The notes under the pieces: model-generated
Told to the model about the DNA's origin: nothing
Databases searched by the model: none
Seen by the model: only the letters and a program-made list of their open reading frames with translations
Shown here: one piece after another, positions 61,635 to 64,000 of the stretch
How positions within the stretch are numbered: position 1 is the stretch's first letter
How the letters are laid out: each line of letters starts with the position of its first letter
From: CAYLUN01 sp964386865
GTDB lineage: Bacteria > Verrucomicrobiota > Kiritimatiellia > RFP12 > UBA1067
Assembly (NCBI GenBank): GCA_964386865.1
Contig: CAYLUN010000009.1
Coordinates: forward strand, 1-64,000
DNA: 64,000 nucleotides
Reading direction: 5' to 3'
Made by a program: the position numbers and the translations under genes

Positions 61635-62411
61635 ATGAAACAGACCCTCCCCTCGCTTCAAAAGCCACAGAAACCAGCGGGCGCCTCAACTTTCGCCAAA
61701 ATCCGCACGAAGATCTTTATCGGCGTCATCCTGGCGACGCCGATCATGGCCACCCTGTGGATCTTCAATTTTCTGCTTCAGCTGAGCACCTCGTGGTTTT
61801 CGAAGCGCCTCTTCCCCCAGCTGAACAACCCGTTCTACGGCTACTTGCTGCAGGTGCTCGTGTTGCTTGCCGTGCTCGCGCTGTTCTACCTGCTTGGCGT
61901 GCTCGCGCACAACTTCCTTGGCAAACGGCTTTACCACCTCGCCGACCGCGTCTTCTCGACCATCCCCTTCGTCAAAAGCATCTACGTTTTCGTGCGCCAG
62001 GTGTGCGAGTGGGTCGCGAAAAGCCGCAACACCACCTTTGAGTCGGTCGTCCTGGTCGAGTACCCGCGCCGGGGCATTTACACCATCGGGCTGGTCACCT
62101 CGCCGACGCTTCCCATCATCACGTCGAAGCTCCCCGATGAAAACGGCCAGCCGACCGAATGCGTGAACGTTTTCATCTCCACCACGCCCAGCCCCTCCAA
62201 CGGCATGTTCATCATCTTCCCGAAGAAGGATGTCATCCGGCTCGACATGGACGTCTCCGAAGCCATGAACATCGTCCTCTCCGCTGGCGCGATCCTGCCG
62301 CAGAAGTCCCCCGAGTCCAGCAAGAACTCCATGCTTGAAATGATCGATAACCTGATCAACAAGCAAGAGGCGGAAAAGCGGTTCGCGCCACACTCCGACG
62401 CCACGCCATGA
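61635..62411 (+). CDS. DUF502 family membrane protein
   Basis: I start this at the ATG at 61635. The 258-residue protein has two transmembrane helices (about 25-48 and 68-92). The DUF502 core follows: FSTIPFVKSIYVFVRQV, then VVLVEYPRRGIYTIGLVT and a conserved V-F-I-S-T-T-P-S-P-S-N-G segment. Members are widespread integral membrane proteins without an established function. The stop overlaps the recO start by 4 bp, so translation is coupled. An in-frame extension to 61506 covers spacer DNA and is rejected. Confidence 0.88.
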   Translation: MKQTLPSLQKPQKPAGASTFAKIRTKIFIGVILATPIMATLWIFNFLLQLSTSWFSKRLFPQLNNPFYGYLLQVLVLLAVLALFYLLGVLAHNFLGKRLYHLADRVFSTIPFVKSIYVFVRQVCEWVAKSRNTTFESVVLVEYPRRGIYTIGLVTSPTLPIITSKLPDENGQPTECVNVFISTTPSPSNGMFIIFPKKDVIRLDMDVSEAMNIVLSAGAILPQKSPESSKNSMLEMIDNLINKQEAEKRFAPHSDATP

Positions 62412-63211
62412 TCGTTCAGACACAGGCGATCGCCCTCCAGATCCGGCCGTGGTCGAAGACGTCGCACATGGTCACCTGGCTGACCCCTGACTTCGGAAGG
62501 GTCGTGACCTCTGTCAAGGGCGCGTGCCGGCCCAAGAGCGCCTTCCTGGGCCAGTACGACCTTTTTTACACCTGCGACCTGCTCTTCTACCGGCGCGAGC
62601 ACGACGGCGTGCACGCTATCCGCGAGTGCGTGCCGGTAGCCCTGCGCGAGCCGCTGCGGCGCGACTGGCGGCGGGCCGCTGCGGCAGCCTACGTGGCGGA
62701 TTTGACGGCCCGGGCCACCCCTGGCCACCAGGAAGCGGAGTCGCTCTTCGCCTTGCTGGGGCGGACGCTCGACCTGCTGGCCAGCCCGCGCGGCACGCCG
62801 GCGCACGAACTCGTGCTCTGGTATGAGACCCACCTTCTGCGGCTGTTGGGCCTGCTGCCGGACTTCTCGCCGTGCCCGCTCTGCCACACGCCGGAGCGCC
62901 CCTCGATGCGCTTCTCGCTCCCCTCGGGCCGATTCCTCTGCCCCCACCGCACCCCCCCCCAGCCCGGCGAGGCGACGGTCGCCCTCCACCGCGGCGTCCA
63001 GCGCCTCTTCCTGACGCTCTGCGAAGGATCCGACCCGCCGTCTGACGGCCGCCCACCCGATAACTCGCCAAACAAGAAAAATGCCGACCCCTCAAATCTT
63101 CTCTTTGGCTTATCCCGATTTCTTGGTATGTTTATCGCGTTTCACCTCGATGCGCCCTCGGCTGTCCGGCGTGTCGCACTGGAGCTGTTAAACACAACCC
63201 CAACGCGCTAA
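62408..63211 (+). CDS. recO: DNA repair protein RecO
   Basis: The 267-residue protein opens with the RecO OB-fold (IALQIRPWSKTSHMVTWLTPDFGRV). A helical domain follows, then a zinc-finger-like segment (CPLC and CPHR). RecO anneals DNA and, with RecR and RecF, loads RecA in gap repair. Its start overlaps the DUF502 stop by 4 bp. The C-terminal part has a polar insert rich in Pro, Asp and Asn before the last helix. The next gene follows after 26 bp. Confidence 0.88.
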   Translation: MIVQTQAIALQIRPWSKTSHMVTWLTPDFGRVVTSVKGACRPKSAFLGQYDLFYTCDLLFYRREHDGVHAIRECVPVALREPLRRDWRRAAAAAYVADLTARATPGHQEAESLFALLGRTLDLLASPRGTPAHELVLWYETHLLRLLGLLPDFSPCPLCHTPERPSMRFSLPSGRFLCPHRTPPQPGEATVALHRGVQRLFLTLCEGSDPPSDGRPPDNSPNKKNADPSNLLFGLSRFLGMFIAFHLDAPSAVRRVALELLNTTPTR

Positions 63212-63237
63212 ACCGCGTTATTGGAGACTCAAAAACC

Positions 63238-64000
63238 ATGAAGTCCGCGCCCATCATCTGCATGACTCTGGCCTCTACGCTCTTGATCGCCACAGGCTGC
63301 AAAAAAGAGACCGACAAGAAGCCTGTCGACAAGCCTGCCGCCACGGTGCCCGCCGCCGCCGCCGAACCGGCCGCGCCCAAGGATCCGACTGAGGTGGTCG
63401 CGTCCGTCAACGACGCGAAGTACATCCGCAAGGACATGGAGAAGGTGGTCGACTCGCTGCTCAAGTCCCAGAACATCCCCGCCGAGCAGCAGGCCGAGGC
63501 CCGCAAGTACTTTGAGCAGCGCGCGGTCTACAGCTTCGTCATGAAGACGCTGATTCTGGCCGAGGCCAAGAAGCAGAACCTCGCGGCGAACGAAGAGGAC
63601 CGCAAGGCCCAGCTCACCAAGATGGAGGAGGCGCTCAAGGCCCAGAACAAGACCGTGGAGGCCTACTTCAAAGAGTCGCCCCTCGGCGAGCAGGCCGCCA
63701 AGGCCGAGTTCGAGGACGGCCTGCTGATTGACAAGCTGCTCCAGAAGAACGTGCTGGACGCCATCACCGTCTCCGATGACGACGTCAAAAAGGTGATCGC
63801 CGACGTCACGGCCAAAAACGCCGAGCTCGTGGAGAAGAACAAGAGCCTCGACGCGACGAACGCCGTGAAGCGCACGAAGATCCTCGCGCTCAAGAAGCAG
63901 CTGGCCGACGGCGCCGATTTCGCGGAGCTGGCCAAGGCGAACTCCGACTGCCCCAGCAAGGAAAAGGGCGGCGATCTGGGCGCGTTCACCCGCGGCAACA
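63238..64000 (+). CDS. PpiC/SurA-type peptidyl-prolyl isomerase lipoprotein (partial)
   Basis: This is open from the ATG at 63238 to the window end (254 codons). GGAG lies about 12 nt upstream. The signal peptide ends LLIATGC, a lipobox-like site, followed by a KKETDKKP linker rich in Pro and Ala. A SurA-like N-terminal helical domain (about 45-180, with ASVNDAKYIRKDMEKVVD) comes next. The beginning of a parvulin domain follows (ADGADFAELAKANSDCPSKEKGGDLGAFTRG), which carries the family's characteristic G-G-D-L-G. It should act as a periplasmic chaperone for outer-membrane or secreted proteins. It probably shares a transcript with recO. Confidence 0.9.
   Translation, partial: MKSAPIICMTLASTLLIATGCKKETDKKPVDKPAATVPAAAAEPAAPKDPTEVVASVNDAKYIRKDMEKVVDSLLKSQNIPAEQQAEARKYFEQRAVYSFVMKTLILAEAKKQNLAANEEDRKAQLTKMEEALKAQNKTVEAYFKESPLGEQAAKAEFEDGLLIDKLLQKNVLDAITVSDDDVKKVIADVTAKNAELVEKNKSLDATNAVKRTKILALKKQLADGADFAELAKANSDCPSKEKGGDLGAFTRGN

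Overview
The window is 64 kb of GC-rich bacterial chromosome. Its content points to the PVC superphylum, most likely Kiritimatiellota, Lentisphaerota or a near relative. The evidence is several exported Cys-type sulfatases, two HzsA-related dihaem proteins, exported glycan-active proteins, an FAD-oxidoreductase with PKD and golvesin-like tails, Verrucomicrobia-style Ig modules, and a complete type II secretion operon. This placement is an inference from gene content. No rRNA or tRNA gene was recognised.

Layout. 1-7.5 kb (minus): a cut-off lipoprotein-like gene, a four-module exported adhesin or carbohydrate-binding protein, a truncated GPH sugar symporter beside an AraC regulator, and an HzsA-related protein fused to an FGE-like domain. 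7.7-18.1 kb (plus): a GNAT domain in frame with a DPP IV-type peptidase that carries a VHL-like beta domain, a membrane-anchored NlpC/P60-like protein, a second HzsA-related protein, and a three-gene operon led by a TerB/J-domain co-chaperone. 18.2-28.3 kb (minus): the FAD-oxidoreductase, two sulfatases, a 34-residue lipoprotein, an alpha/beta hydrolase, xylose isomerase, hisD and a Lys/Glu-rich exported protein. 28.4-36.1 kb: ppdK with a histone-H1-like N-terminal tail, coaB, a phosphomutase-like metalloenzyme, a FucP-like transporter and an XRE regulator with a zinc-less M78 domain. 36.5-48.7 kb (minus): gspE-F-G-H-I-J-K-L-M-D. 48.9-53.7 kb (plus): an amidase, a membrane protein and a hybrid histidine kinase. 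53.7-61.4 kb (minus): a compact putative sulfated-glycan/uronate cluster (transporter, sulfatase, DRE-TIM aldolase, two exported glycan-active proteins). 61.6-64 kb (plus): DUF502, recO and a PpiC-type lipoprotein cut by the window end.

Working together. The secretome is large, and the type II machinery is the likely export route for part of it. The sulfatases, xylose isomerase, sugar transporters and DRE-TIM aldolase fit a lifestyle of breaking down sulfated polysaccharides, with PPDK serving central carbon metabolism.

Two things stand out. First, the VHL-like beta domain in the proline-specific peptidase keeps, without gaps, four of the five residues that form the hydroxyproline pocket of human VHL and has a conservative Ser-to-Thr change at the fifth. 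Second, intergenic spaces hold several families of degenerate 7-8 bp tandem words, often in inverted pairs about 30-110 bp apart. One such element appears to have invaded the type II secretion operon and now encodes part of the gspJ leader.
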